DNA of 64,000 nt. It comes from Euborellia annulipes (taxonomy: Eukaryota; Arthropoda; Insecta; Dermaptera; Anisolabididae). Positions 21,565 through 33,194 of the stretch are shown here, piece after piece. Where the stretch lies: assembly GCA_023213315.1 (NCBI GenBank), contig JAKCPI010001707.1, positions 62,001 to 126,000 of the forward strand, in the 5' to 3' direction. Positions within the stretch are counted from its first letter, which is position 1. Each line of letters begins with the position of its first letter. The position numbers were made by a program, and so were the translations under genes. The notes beneath the pieces are model-generated. The model was not told the origin of the DNA and searched no databases. It worked only from the letters and a program-made list of their open reading frames with translations.

Positions 21565-21924
21565 ATGGGAATAAAAGGTAACTATAGTTAGAGTGGAGAA
21601 AATAGATTATATGATCTTAAGGAACAATTCTATCCAAATCAATTTTCAAGGGTTCTGTCTTATTTAGTTTAGGTCGGAAATATAAGAAAATAAATCTAAC
21701 TTGTAGTTTATATTAAGGAAAAAACTCTTTCGATTATTGAAAAAAGCAGGACTTTTCGGTTGTAGAAATATATTTGCCCAGATCAATATCAATATACATA
21801 TTTACAATCCCTTATTTTGTCATTCTAGACAATTAGCCTATAATACTTAGTTTGCATAGTATATATTAAAAGCGATATATACAATTAATGGGATGTGAAC
21901 TATTAATGAGATATGATAAGGTCA

Positions 21925-22550
21925 GCAGCCAGAAAGGAAGCCTTTATTGAACCAGACAGACTCCTTAAACGTTTCGGCCAATTTTATTGAGCCATCTTCA
22001 CTTGGCTCAGAGTTTTTTTGAAAATAGTGTAAAAGGAGCAGGAAGTTTAACCGATTGATTTTGCAGATGTAGGTGCAGAGATGAAATAATTTGTTAAAAT
22101 TGCAATCACAGTCGTCTCGTCAATAAAAATCCTCGATATAATTTTTTCCAAAATTTCTCTGCACCTCCATCTGCAAAATCAATCGAGTAAACCTGCTGCT
22201 CCTTTTACAATATCTTACTCGGGCAGTTTCAACCGTAGTTTTTGAAAATAGTTGTCACATGTGTATTGTGCATAAGCGAATGGTTAAAAAAATTATAGTT
22301 TGGAGGGAAAGTGGTGTAGGTTTTCCGTGAAACATATTTATAAATAAAATTATTTAGTTAAAAAAATTGCTTATGTATTATAACAATGCAAATATATAAT
22401 ATATTAGTAAGGTGTTAGAGTCTTAAAAAAATTTCAAAATATAATTGCTACCATTCGCTTATACAAAATACACATGTGAAAATTCAATTTTCAAAAAGAA
22501 TCTGAAGATGATAAAATTGGCCGAACGTTTTATTTAAGAACTCTGTTTTA
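21925..22550. mobile_element. Nested palindromes with hammerhead-like remnants
   Basis: Outer motifs are a minus-strand GTGAAGA...GGCCGAAACGTT (about 21970-22010) and a plus-strand CTGAAGA...GGCCGAACG (about 22502-22528). Both are degenerate hammerhead cores with a well-paired stem II. Inside lie two further inverted repeats: 22035-22090 with 22158-22215, and 22240-22282 with 22450-22492 (CACATGTG ends). Confidence 0.6.
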
Positions 22551-22554
22551 GCCA

Positions 22555-22945
22555 AAGCTCGGGATTGGTGACCCCGAGTAATCAGCGTGTGGAACGCCCT
22601 CCGGTAGCCATCGGTACTTGTATTTATATAAATAAATAAATAATCCCTAAATGGCCTTTGTGGCCGAAAAGGATTTTTAAAAAAGTCTGTTTTAATCAAT
22701 AGAGGCTTCTTTCTTGGCTGCTGTCCCCCACATCACATGCATGATGAGTTTTTATTTGTTTGGACATATCGCTCACTCTGGACTCGAACAAGACTTCCCT
22801 CGGACGGTCTACCTTTAGCCTATGCCGCGCTCCCCAATTATGATAGTGAAATTAAATTTTCACTAACATAAATTCATTGCCATCATCATTCTCCTTTCCT
22901 GAGTCCAGGGCGGGCGATTATGTCCAATTAAAAATAAACTCTTGA
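22555..22945 (-). mobile_element. SINE-like foldback with tRNA-type promoter
   Basis: On the minus strand, around 22835-22780, a tRNA-like head has an A-box-like GCATAGGCTAAAGG and a B box GTTCGAGTCC. The adjoining GAGTTTTTATTTG...GGACATATCG segment (22746-22800) is repeated in inverted orientation at 22895-22945. A GCCTTTGTGGCCGAAAAGGA block near 22650 resembles the shared 3' SINE block. It may be two SINEs inserted head to head. Confidence 0.45.
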
Positions 22946-25935
22946 ATTATCCAGTGATATTGATCAGAGCAAATATATTTATAAATTTTATAATTTGTGT
23001 TACTCATCTAAATATTGTAAGTTTTGGATATATAAACACTTTTCTTAGTATTATACCTGAGAAGATAGAAAATCAAAACGTCAGCTCTGACCTGCTTTTT
23101 TTAATTGACGAAATAATCATAAGCTACAAAGGTTATTTATTCCGAATCCCCTTCTCTAAAAATAAAACATTCTTGAAATCCGGTGGTGGGTCAGTTTTTA
23201 TTTAAATAACAGCTAAATTTTTTTTTTTAATAAAACAAAAACATTTTTTAATTAATGGAAGTATAATTCATTAAAATTTTACGTGAAAGACAATATTTAG
23301 AATGATGATGTTTGTCAATTCTTTAATTTAATTACAACTTTTCTATTAATGAATTGATTACCTTTTTGGGCATTTAGATTAAGAACCTCTTATTATTAAG
23401 TAATTGGTAGACAATTTCATTTAAATTAAGTATTAAATTTTATCTTATTGGCGAAAAACTACATTTTTTCGTTTAAAAATTAACATAATTGAAAAAGTAT
23501 TTCCGTATTGTCTTTCAGTATATACCAATGAAACAAGAGAATATTGTTTTTGATTTACTAAATAAAAACATTTAGCGTTATTTTTGAAAGATCTTTAAAT
23601 ATTTCACATTACAATCTGATTTAAATTCAATAATATTTTTTATCGATTTAAACTGAAGACCAACTCTAAACTAGATGAATATTTTATGGTGAATTTATGC
23701 ATTAGCGGCTAAGAAGAAGATTAGGAATTTTGAAAATGTTTTGGGTGATGTATTTAAAAAACATCCTTAATTTTTTAATTAGAAATGTTCTGGCCGCTAC
23801 TGCTTACAGAGTCTGTCTTACCCCGCTTAAAGAGGGTACAATTGAGAATTTTTTCATTTGTTAACGAGAAGATTCTTTACAAATTTTAATATTCAGTCAA
23901 TTAATAATAATTATAGACAGTCTTTAATAATATAATGATAAAAATTAAATAAATAATCTCACAAATGAAAAAAAAACAAAACAATTATTTGGGCGAAATT
24001 AGAAACAACATCGACAAAAACAAAATTTTATATATTATCGTTTTTTAATTATGATTATTTAAAAAAATATATTTTAAGTCCTAGCCAAATTTTTTATTCA
24101 AACTTAAATCTCTTCGATTTTCTTTAGCAAATAAGAGCGAATTGCCTTATAAGCCTTTCAGTCTAACTATTTAGACTTGCACCAGAAGGTATAAAAAATT
24201 TAGATGAAAATTCCAAGTGAGAAGGGTGAAAATAAAAACATAAATGTTGGGACAAATAAGGGATTAACAAATCAATTTTCTCCTTATCTTCGCCATAGCA
24301 AACTTAATAAAAAAATATGCTGCTCGTAAAGATCAACAAAAATCAAAATAGGAATTTCGATTTTTTGTGTTTTTTTTTTTTAAGTTAGTTGTATTTATTC
24401 TTTCTTAGACTGTCCTTTTCAAATCGAATAAATTTAATCGACTTATGATTAGAGAAAAATTTTGCATACATTTCTCTTGTAACAATATTTATTAGGATCA
24501 GGAAGACCTTCCTGATCCTAATAATTGCCACTCAGCCATCGAAATTCTTTTATTGTAACAATATTTGATTTTTTTAAGTTTTATATTATTTATATAAATG
24601 GTTATTTCGCCTACCAAAAGATTTTGTTCTATAATCCGGAAACGAATTATAAAAAAGTCCCGTTCCATTTTTTTACTCCGTTGTTTCTGATTTCTCTCCA
24701 ATTAATTGAGTTTTTTTTTTTTTTATTATTAAAAAAAGACTAGATAAAATACTCTCTACATTAGTAGCAATTTACATCTCATTTCACGAGATATTATAAA
24801 AGTTTATTTTGGCATTACACATAAATGTTACGGTCAAAGTGCCTAACGTAGATATTTTTGTAAAATGATATGGCATAGAATATTTTGGGCAGGTATTTCA
24901 CAAATCGCCCGGACATTTTATATAATATTCGTCGGGCAATCACAAAACTACAACGATAACCGTTTCACCATGGGGCACCGAACCAAATATGCAAAGTGAT
25001 TTCTTTGAGGCTGGCGGTATCTTATAACAAACAATATGTTTGGGTTACAATGGTATACGAAATGCAACTGCAATGTGTTTTAAAAAGTATGGGTGCTGAG
25101 ACAACGGTCAGATCTGTAATTCCAAGTGCCACAGAAATTTGCCTTGCTACAAAAAATGATCCCTTTGATTGAGTGGAAGTAAGGCCTTATAGACTGCGAC
25201 TAATTTGGTTTTTATTATTATTAACTTTATTTTTGACTATTGTTTCAATAAAGAAGACTTTTTTATCAGAACTATTCAATATCTTAACTACCTTCTAGAC
25301 GGGTCATTTTACAGACCGAGACTTATACATTGCACAAAAAATAAACTATTCTATAAAATTTACAAAATTCCCACGCTAGACACATTGACCGTAACATATA
25401 TAATCTTCCGCTCCTTTTGGATTTATTCCTCAAGCTTTCAATCAAGCACATTTACCATATATTGTATTTATAATAATTAACAACAATTAATACTTTATTA
25501 AAATCCATGGGTTATAGTATATAAAATTACCATGGAATTAAAATTTAAATGAATATTCTTGTAAATAAAATAATGTGGAGATTCTTGACTGAAACTTTCA
25601 ATAGTCGAAGTCACCGGTGGTTGGTGAGAAAATTTTAATAGAAGACAAGCTTCTATTTTTATATATGTAGAAATAGAAACTTTTATTATAATTTTCCTAC
25701 CTACCACTAGTGATCTCAACAGTTACAAGATTAAAAAAGTAAAATCAATCTCTACAAAATTTATTTAATAGTAGAGAATAAAATTTTAATTTCTGAATAA
25801 GGCTTATTTAGTGGGGCGTTTTGTTTTGGCTACCATTACTAGCAATTCTCAACCAATAATGAGATAGAAAAGGCTAATCTTAGGTTGATACGTAGGGCTT
25901 ATAGCTGGTAGTTTAATTAGGAGAAGAAAAGACTG
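22946..25935. other. AT-rich gene-free stretch
   Basis: No gene recognised. One perfect 16-bp palindrome with a 2-bp spacer lies at 24490-24523. Short open frames are AT-rich and lack motifs. Confidence 0.5.
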
Positions 25936-25939
25936 CAGC

Positions 25940-26115
25940 TAGTTGTATTTCATTTTTTTTATTGATTTCTCATTTCGATTCCAGTTGGGATCATTCTCAA
26001 AACTAGTGTGCATACAACAATATTTCTTCATCTCTTGTGTGCACAATAGTTCTGAGGATCGAAACGTTGGGAAATCAAAAAAAAATGAAATACAACACTA
26101 GCTGCAGACTTTTCT
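25940..26115. mobile_element. Small palindrome with degenerate hammerhead motifs
   Basis: Inverted arms run from the CTGCAGCTAGTTGTATTTCA end (about 25933-25985) to its complement at 26065-26110. Each arm has a degenerate core: minus strand GATCCC...GGAATCGAAAT, plus strand CTGAGGATCGAAACGTT with stem II lost. Confidence 0.55.
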
Positions 26116-26208
26116 TCTCCTGTTTACTTATACTGATTATCTTAGGTTGTTAAATAAAAGTAGCACATTTATTTGACGACTGTTTCAAATATGTGGGCGT
26201 TTTCATTA

Positions 26209-26764
26209 GGGTGGATCAAAAAAAGTCACGTTTTGAATATAGTGCGGAAAAGTTTGGTTTGTATTGGTAAATACAAGAAAAACAAAAAAAAATTTTGAAA
26301 CTTCATTTCCGATTGCGCAATGGGCCGAAAGTTTCATAAAATTAGTGAAAATCTTAATTTTTTCAAAATTTTTATTTTAAGCCTTATTATCTAAACAAGC
26401 GAAGAGCTGTACAATTGGCATGCATCTCAAAATCAACAACTTTTTTTGGCCTCACAATCAATTATTTTCCAAACGTAATAAATGTGTCCAAAAATTACGA
26501 AATTTCGTTAAACTGCTATGGACTTGCGCGATTGGAAAATATACTCCTAGAGACAAACTGTACTTTTTTCAATGCTTGATGTAACAAAATTTTGCTATCG
26601 GAACTAAAATTACAAAGGCAAAAAATTAAGATTTTCACGAATTTTATGAAACTTTCAGCCGAAGATGAAAGATTTTTTGTTTGTTTTTCTTGTATTTACT
26701 AATCGCAACTTTTCCGTACGATAGCAACTCTGAATTCAAAACTTGACTTTTTTTCGATCCACCA
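26209..26764. mobile_element. MITE with ~170-bp inverted repeats, TA target site
   Basis: Long terminal inverted repeats start GGGTGGATCAAAAAAAGTCA on the left and (T)GGTGGATCGAAAAAAAGTCA on the right, continuing to AAGATTTTC-like sequence about 170 bp in. TA flanks both ends, as for Tc1/mariner-type MITEs. Non-coding. Confidence 0.7.
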
Positions 26765-26769
26765 TAATA

Positions 26770-27640
26770 TTCATAGTTTATTTGTATATGAGGTGCAGAC
26801 TCGAAAGTAGTGACTGTTGACAGTTTTCGAAATAAAAATGAATAAAATGGTATACAATTCAGAAACGTCTCCTAATTTGATATGCTATACTTTCATACAA
26901 CAACGAAAGATAAATCCAATCTGAAGAAGACTAGCAATGGCAAACTTCTTATTGAAAACCAGTAAAAAAAGCTATGCAGATTAAAAATTGCTCTTGGTAC
27001 AAATTTAATTGAAATAAAAAAGACATCGATTTTCTAATGGAACAATGAAGCAACTGCAAATTTTTACGACAATAAAAATGTTATTTTTTTCTCCGATGGA
27101 ACAACGATATAATCATAATTCCTTTTTTTTGGCCGCTTGAGGGAAGTTGTATCGTTATTCAAATTAGGCGTTTTCATTCAACGGCGATTTCTAAAAAACT
27201 GTACTTGCGAGATTGTCCCACATTGCGATCGTTGCATACAAATAACAAATTTTGGAAGTGCAACGACCATATATCGAATAGATGCCTTTTTAAATTTCTT
27301 TGGCTTAAGAGGAGATATAGCCCATTAATTAGGACCTTCACTAATTCTAATTTTATTATCAAACGAAATAAAAATATTTGGATACAATTTTGTAATTCGG
27401 ATATTTTATTTTTTTCTCCTTCTTTTGTTTAAAATACCCAAGAGTATATAACAACAACTATATATTCATTTATTAATATATAATATGATTTTAACAACAA
27501 TTTATGATTAAAAATAGACATTTTTGTATATAAATAGAATATTACAAGTTTCTTATACCTAACTTTGTTTATCAATATCACTTTTCTTTTTATATCTTTG
27601 GAGCTGAGCAATTATTAAAAAATAGGCAGATTTTTTTTTA
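26770..27640. other. 3' flank of the MARCH gene, no further gene seen
   Basis: AT-rich. Two overlapping open frames near 27.14-27.43 kb contain cysteines but no recognisable domain, and neither has splice or start context that I trust. Confidence 0.4.
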
Positions 27641-27649
27641 TACTTTGTT

Positions 27650-27842
27650 TTAAACCACTTGAACCATTTCCAACCATGGAGAGGAATTCGCATTGTTATT
27701 CACCTCTGAATCAGTATTTGCTGGTGTTGTTGGCGTTGTTGTTGTTGGAACTCGAGATGTTTCAAAATCTAATCTTGTTACGGAAATCAAATGGATTGTC
27801 TGATTCGTTGTTTGCCATCGACGAAGCATTTTCAAATGAAAT
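27650..27842 (-). CDS. MARCHF2/3: MARCH gene coding exon 4 (C-terminal tail)
   Basis: Begins after ATTTTCAG and completes the split Arg codon. Encodes the cytoplasmic WRRTNQ-like motif, a Thr/Pro-rich linker and the end of the protein, with the stop codon at 27650-27652. Confidence 0.9.
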
Positions 27843-30800
27843 CTGAAAATATATAAAAAATTATTAAGAAACTACTATGGAGTACTATTTTTTATGAAAT
27901 GTATATCAAGAAACCGATCAATGCATAGGACAATAATATAAACTTCTCTCCTGGCCAATATACGTTTCCAATATTTATATTAATAAACCGCGAATTATAA
28001 GAAACATTGGCTTCAATTGAAAACTTTTTTTTGACTATAGACCCATGTTGTGGTTTCAAAGTCCAGTGCGAAATATCAATTGGGTATACTTTTGAGCGTA
28101 ATTAATAAATAATGATTTTCTTTTCTAATTTTTTTATCAGTGGAAATATAATATTTTAAATAAGATTTTACATAAATTGATTGTTCAATAAAATCATATT
28201 GTCCCTCCAAATTTTAATATATTTAATATATAATATCTCAGAAAAAGTTTAAGCCAAATAAAATAAAACGAGGTCTACAAGTGAAACAAATTAAAATAAA
28301 AGTATTATATTTATTAAATACTCAACAAATATAGATAGAGTAATGTTTTGATTTTTTAATATACTTTTATTTGGTGTTATTTTATATATTTAAAAAATTT
28401 TCAATTCTGACATAAAAAGGAATTCATTGAGATCGCGCAATCTTATTTAAAAAGCAAGCGTACAGAACAATTTAATTTTTAGCGAAAGATCGCTGGATAT
28501 GTTTAGGTTAGTTGTAAATTGAAATACGTGTTCTATTATTTTTCCAACTGGTTGCATAGCTCCTCTCATAGCCCAAAGAAAGTTGGGACTCAGAGCTACT
28601 AATTTCCAAGCCAACTTGTAGATTTTGTGCTCCCATATTGAAGAAATTTTATTATAATTAATTTTCCAAAATATTACAAGTTGCAAGATCAAGAGCAGAT
28701 GATGTGTCACATCAACTTTATTTTAATGAAGTTGATAAGAGAAGTGGCTGATCAACGATTAGAATGATTCACAGGAAGAGAGGATGTCAGCCAAAAGGAG
28801 AGCCTCTATCGAATAAATCCATCATCAGTTCTTAAGAGATTATTGGCAATCTCAAGTTGAACACCATTAAGATGTAGATAGAGTTGTTATATATAAACAT
28901 ATACAAATATATATAATTAAAACAAAACTATATATATTAAGGTTCAGGAAATCCCAAATGAGCAACGCAGCTAGTCGTTTTTTCAATTTTTATTTAACAA
29001 AGTGCCAGGGCCAACGTGTATATGTGACTGAAACGTTAAATAAAAATTGAAAAAACGACTAGCTGTGTTGCTCATTTGGGATTTTCTGAACCTTAAATTG
29101 TATTATCAGCTATACACCTCAATTATATATATATTAAATTATAATTAAAATTATATACTACGGTATATTTGTATATGTTTATATATAACAACTCTATCTA
29201 CATCTCAATGGTGTTGCCAATAATCTAAGATCTGATGTTTTTTATAATTAAAAAAAAATTTTGTTCTTGTATTATAATTATTATTTATGTTCGTTTCAGC
29301 TCTAAAGAACTGATGATGGATTTATCTAATTAAACCCGAAACGTCTTCTTAATTGAGATTTTTATTCTATAGAGACTCTTCTTTTGGCTGACATCCTCTC
29401 TATCTGTGAATCATTATTTTAATGAAATTTTTTTTCAAGATTCCATTAAATTGATAATATCTCTCTCTTCAGTCATTAGTTTCAAACCTGACACGTTGTG
29501 GTTACTCTGAGGAGTAACTTTCATGGGAATAATACTGAGATGGGTTCCCATTTCCTTTCTCAGGAGGAGGCATCTCAAATAGAGTTGGATAATTTATTGA
29601 GATTGAACTCGAGTTTTCTTTAACTCAGGATTATAAACTTAACTGATGATCACCTCCTCATTGATAATATATAGATGTATATTTATTTATATATTGTACT
29701 AATAGAATGACGCTGGCCTGACAATGTCCAGGGGATATAATCGATCGCCTAATAGAATAATATGTACGATTGCCTTTTAAATTTCACGATTCTTGGTGTA
29801 GATAACATTTTTTAGTTGTTATTCATTAAAATAAATCACCGTATTGTAACGAAGCACCAAAGCAAAAAAGTTGAGAGCAGAAAAAAGCAAAGTGTGGCGA
29901 GTCCTGTGCCTTCCCAAAATCCATGACGCATATAAACAGCTGCTCCAACTCCGCAAAGATAAACAGAGATCAGACAAAGTGGCGAGAGTAATAAAAGGCA
30001 AAGCATATCTCCGAAAAATCCCTGTGGACCATATAATGTGTTTCCGCTCCGAAACCACTAGAAAAAAATTAAAAAAAGTTAATAAGAGTTGCATAAGTTT
30101 GAATTTGGTCCCAAAACGAACCGAAATAAGTGAATGTTAAAACATTTTTGGAAAACTTCAACTCCAAACATGGAAAGATTCAGCATTCGAATTATTCTAG
30201 AACATTTTCTTTTTATTGTGATGTTAAGAAACTTTTTCACTAAATTTCATATCAAATTATAAAATAACTTAGGAAAAATAATGTCTGAATATCATAGGAA
30301 TATTAGCAAGAGCTTTCAGAGAAAATGCAAGGCATGGAGAACAAACCACAAAAAAGCTTCTGCTAAGAATCATAGGTTCTATCCCAATCCCAAGCGACAA
30401 AAATTTATTTCAATTGAAATAAATAGATTTTTTTTTAAGGTCTTTTTCGGCATCAGAGGCCATTTAGACCCCATCCCTATTTATTTCAAATGATTTGTAG
30501 TCAAATCAAATGAAATAAAATTTTTCTCGCTTGGGACGGGAAGCGAACCCGGGACCCCGGCGCGAGAAGCTGGTGTCTTCTCTCTGAGCCACGGGTCAAG
30601 GGCCCAAATCATTTAATTTATCTACTAATTTCTGTCTCATGTCTAGTTTTAAATTTCGTTCCCCTTATATTTTTACTTGAAAGTATTGGATTCATGTCAA
30701 AAATTCGATGTCGAGATTTTGTTGGATATACACGTTTTGAGGTCCCCTGAATCCAAAAATGTGGTTTTCGCGACATGGTCTGTCCGTGTGTCTGTCTGTC

Positions 30801-32456
30801 TGTCTGTATCCAATTTTAAGCATGAAAGATTTTCGAAAGATTTCGATTATTTTTCATAATCGATTATTTTCGGGAAACATGCGTTTGAAAAGAATGGGGG
30901 ATGAAATTCGAATGGTAAAAAAAAGGTCAAATGAGTTTCACGAGAGGAAAAAATGGAAATTTTACCAGAGAAAAAAAAAGCTATAAGGGGCCATCCATAA
31001 ATTACGTCACACGAATTTTAAGACTTTTTAACCCCTCCCCCCGTCCTTATCACAGGTTGTCACATTTTTAAAAATCCCTCCCCCTGATGTGACGTTACAC
31101 ATTTTCCAATTTTATCAATAATAGACACCTAATTATGCTAATTATAATAATAATAAATAATCTCATAGCGAGAGTGCTAAAGTATTAAAAAATATAGATT
31201 GCGTTCGTAAATATTAAAAATTTTTTTGTTCACCTATAAATTTCACGTTTGGGCATCTCGAATTTTGAAATGTGACGTCACAAGGAGCAGGGGGGCTCCT
31301 TGTCACATAATGTCACATTCTGGTGGTAACCTCCCCCCCCCCTTTTAGGTGTGACGTAATTAATGGATGGCCCCTAATCTATTATTTTTTTTTTCATAAT
31401 CGATTATTTTCCCATAATCGAAATAATCAATTAATCGGAATAATCGATTATATTTCATAATGAATAATAGATTATTTTTTTCCATAATCGAACACTCCTA
31501 ATTATAGAATTGAATTTTCGGTCTTTAAAGTAATTTTTACCTGCCAGATTGGTTTCGCGAACCGATTTGTATTGTATTTGAAATGACAAATTTCGCAATG
31601 GTCCGTATTTGATGTAGAAAGCCATTTTTCAAGGCAGGCGATATGCACAAGGGCTAACGTCCCAGTACACTCGCAGGGCGAAATTAATGGATCCACAGCA
31701 TCATCTGAAAAATTAAAAATTTTATTTACTGATAGATAAAATGTAATATCTACTTTACTTAACAGGGCCACCTAGTTTTTTATCTTATTATAAACAGGAC
31801 GATTAGGTTATCGTTAAATTTAAAAAAAATGATAATATTGGTGGCTAAGAACTTGGAAGTTTTTTCAAATTTTATTTGAGGATTCTTGTGATGTTTGTGT
31901 TTATAACAATTAGTTTTTCTACCACCTCGCTAACGAATGATCTTATTGAGGCAATCGCCCGTCCTTCCTTCCCTCTTGAAACAAATAAAATGACAGTAAC
32001 CTCCAACTTCTTATTCGAGATTAAAAAAAGATTAAAGAGATACGGCAAATGACCATAGTTTTTATTAAGCGCAGAAAACTTTCAATTTCTTATATGTTTT
32101 TATCTTTACAATTAAAATTGAGTGCTAAAATGTTAATGGATTTGGCCCCATCAGATAAAAGTGCATCTATTTTGTCAAAAGTTTAGATACATCTCGTTGT
32201 TTATGCCCGGCTATTATGTTTGAAGCGTATTCAATAAAGAAACTCTCCGTTATATGATAACTTTTATTTTACCTTCATGACAAATTCTGCATAAAACACT
32301 TGTGCTTGAATTTCTTGAAATATTTAATTTTTCATTTGGCGAAAGATTATGTAAATGAAATTCAGATGATCTCGGGCTCTCTTTAAAAGGCAATGCATCA
32401 TTTGATGCTATTAATGAATGATTAGAAAACTCACGTTCAGTTGAAAATGAACTCAT
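27650..32456 (-). CDS. MARCHF2/3: MARCH2/3-type membrane RING-CH E3 ubiquitin ligase
   Basis: A complete gene of four coding exons on the minus strand: 32456-32273, 31704-31541, 30057-29840 and 27842-27650. All junctions are GT/AG and the phases fit, giving 252 aa; vertebrate MARCH2/3 are about 246-253 aa. Residues 1-54 are a polar N-terminus. A RING-CH (C4HC3) domain follows with C56, C59, C72, C74, H82, C85, C98 and C101, which recruits the E2. Two membrane helices lie at about 135-157 and 169-188. After them comes the family-typical FHLKMLRRWQTTNQ stretch, then a Thr/Pro/Asn-rich tail ending VQVV, possibly a PDZ ligand as in MARCH2/3. The family ubiquitinates membrane cargo in endosomes and ER. 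The start codon follows an AG acceptor by two bases, so a 5' UTR exon lies upstream (donor near 32526). Introns hold a Harbinger MITE, a SINE and hammerhead palindromes. Confidence 0.93.
28762..29428. mobile_element. Nested palindromic element in MARCH intron 3
   Basis: Outer arms (28762-28905 and about 29165-29428) share AGAGGATGTCAGCCAAAAG and the TAGATAGAGTTGTTATATAT segment. A second palindrome is nested inside (28941-29000 with 29034-29093, ends GGTTCAGGAAATCCCAAATG). The right outer arm carries a hammerhead core; the left arm has lost the GAAACGTC half. Confidence 0.7.
29300..29349 (+). ncRNA. Hammerhead ribozyme-like motif
   Basis: Helix I arm AAGAA, CTGATGA, a stem II of GG..CC extended by ATTTA/TAAA with one mismatch, GAAAC, GTC with the cleavage C, then helix I arm TTCTT. 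Core bases are intact and helix I has five pairs. It lies on the strand opposite to MARCH transcription. Confidence 0.6.
29840..30057 (-). CDS. MARCHF2/3: MARCH gene coding exon 3 (two membrane helices)
   Basis: Begins after a strong pyrimidine tract and CTAG with the codon for W117. Encodes FFGDMLC (compare LFGDMVC in vertebrate MARCH3), helix 1, a short loop and helix 2. Ends with two bases of a split Arg codon before GTGATT. Longer open frames in the other frames of this stretch are shadows. Confidence 0.92.
30424..30610 (-). mobile_element. tRNA-derived SINE, family 2
   Basis: The minus strand begins with a tRNA-like head: A box GTGGCTCAGAGAG, B box GGTTCGCTTCC. An AT-rich body and the GGTCTAAATGGCCTCTGATG block with GCCGAAAAAGACC follow. 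That last block resembles the 3' block of SINE family 1. It lies in MARCH intron 2. The anticodon arm does not fold, so it is not a tRNA gene. Confidence 0.7.
30655..30840 (-). repeat. 680-bp repeat, 3' fragment, inverted
   Basis: Complement of the repeat end: AAAGTATTGGATTCATGTCA, ATTCGATGTCGAGATTTTG, then TTTTCGCGACATGGTCTGTC and a (GTCT)n tract. Confidence 0.75.
30987..31374. mobile_element. PIF/Harbinger-type MITE
   Basis: Terminal inverted repeats GGGGCCATCCATAAATTACG and (complement) GGGGCCATCCATTAATTACG, flanked by the 3-bp duplication TAA. The interior contains several GTGACGT-type motifs and C/G runs. Non-coding, within MARCH intron 2. Confidence 0.8.
31541..31704 (-). CDS. MARCHF2/3: MARCH gene coding exon 2 (RING-CH core)
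   Basis: Begins after TTTTTCAG. Encodes the SPCECTG, CLEKWL and CEICHF blocks with the remaining six zinc ligands. Ends in phase 0 at CAG|GTAAAA. Confidence 0.94.
32273..32456 (-). CDS. MARCHF2/3: MARCH gene coding exon 1
   Basis: Encodes residues 1-61, polar and Ser-rich, ending with the first zinc pair (CRICHE). It ends with one base of a split codon before GTAAAATA. The acceptor TTTTTTTAG sits just before the ATG. Confidence 0.92.
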
Positions 32457-32459
32457 TCT

Positions 32460-33190
32460 AAAAAAATAAATAAATAAAAACATTAAATTAAGATATAAAA
32501 TAAATATTAATCAAATTTCTTTCTTACCTTGTTTGGAAGTTTTAATAGAATATTATTATTTTCTAGTAACAAGTTAAGAAACATTTAATTGAAAAAATAA
32601 TTTTATAATAATCCGATTTAATTAATATTTTTTTTAAATATCAAATACAGGATTATATTAAATTAAATTAAATAAATAAATAATTTAATCAATTACATTA
32701 ATAAATCACTTTTAATAAATACTTGATATTGAATTCATTGACATTACGAACAAAACAAACACCAGAGCCTCAAGCGAAATAAAACTCAACTACTAGTGCT
32801 AAATTGGTTAACAAGGCATTAGATGGCGCTCAAAAACAAAAAGTTTGAGATGAAAAATTATCATTTAAAAGGCTTTGTTTGATCCTAGGACAAATCAATT
32901 TTTTTCCCTGTGGGAAAACTACAAAATAAACATATTTTGTTAATATTTTCAAGCCATATTGCTTGCCGAGAATTGTAGTGCGAAAGTCCGATAAAATTCA
33001 ACAATTCGAGAAAAGGCGTTTGAAAGTACATTTAAATAGCCGGGCAACAAATAAATAGGCCAGAATCAATAGCAAAGAATGGAAATATATTTTCGCCTCT
33101 TTGGCACCCAAAAGAGATGACGTTTTAACAACTAAAAAGTTAAATTTTTGGACTTTCGCTTCTATGATTTTCAGCATGCGATATGTACTG
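32460..33190. promoter_or_regulatory. 5' UTR and promoter region of the MARCH gene
   Basis: A donor (CAAACAAG|GTAAGAAA) at about 32526 pairs with the acceptor at 32458, giving a 68-bp 5' UTR intron. Upstream sequence has no clear TATA box. The transcription start is not determinable. Confidence 0.45.
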
Positions 33191-33194
33191 TCAT

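Noticed and set aside
24498..27432. Several AT-rich short frames
   Set aside because: Low complexity, no motifs, no splice or start context.
28447..28710. Minus-strand frame in MARCH intron 3
   Set aside because: No MARCH similarity or splice fit; the exons on either side already join in phase.
29819..30140. Open frames on both strands over the MARCH exon 3 position
   Set aside because: They are shadows; the spliced frame with membrane helices is in another frame and fits phase on both sides.
30530..30605. Possible tRNA gene (A and B boxes)
   Set aside because: The cloverleaf does not close and a SINE body with the shared 3' block follows.
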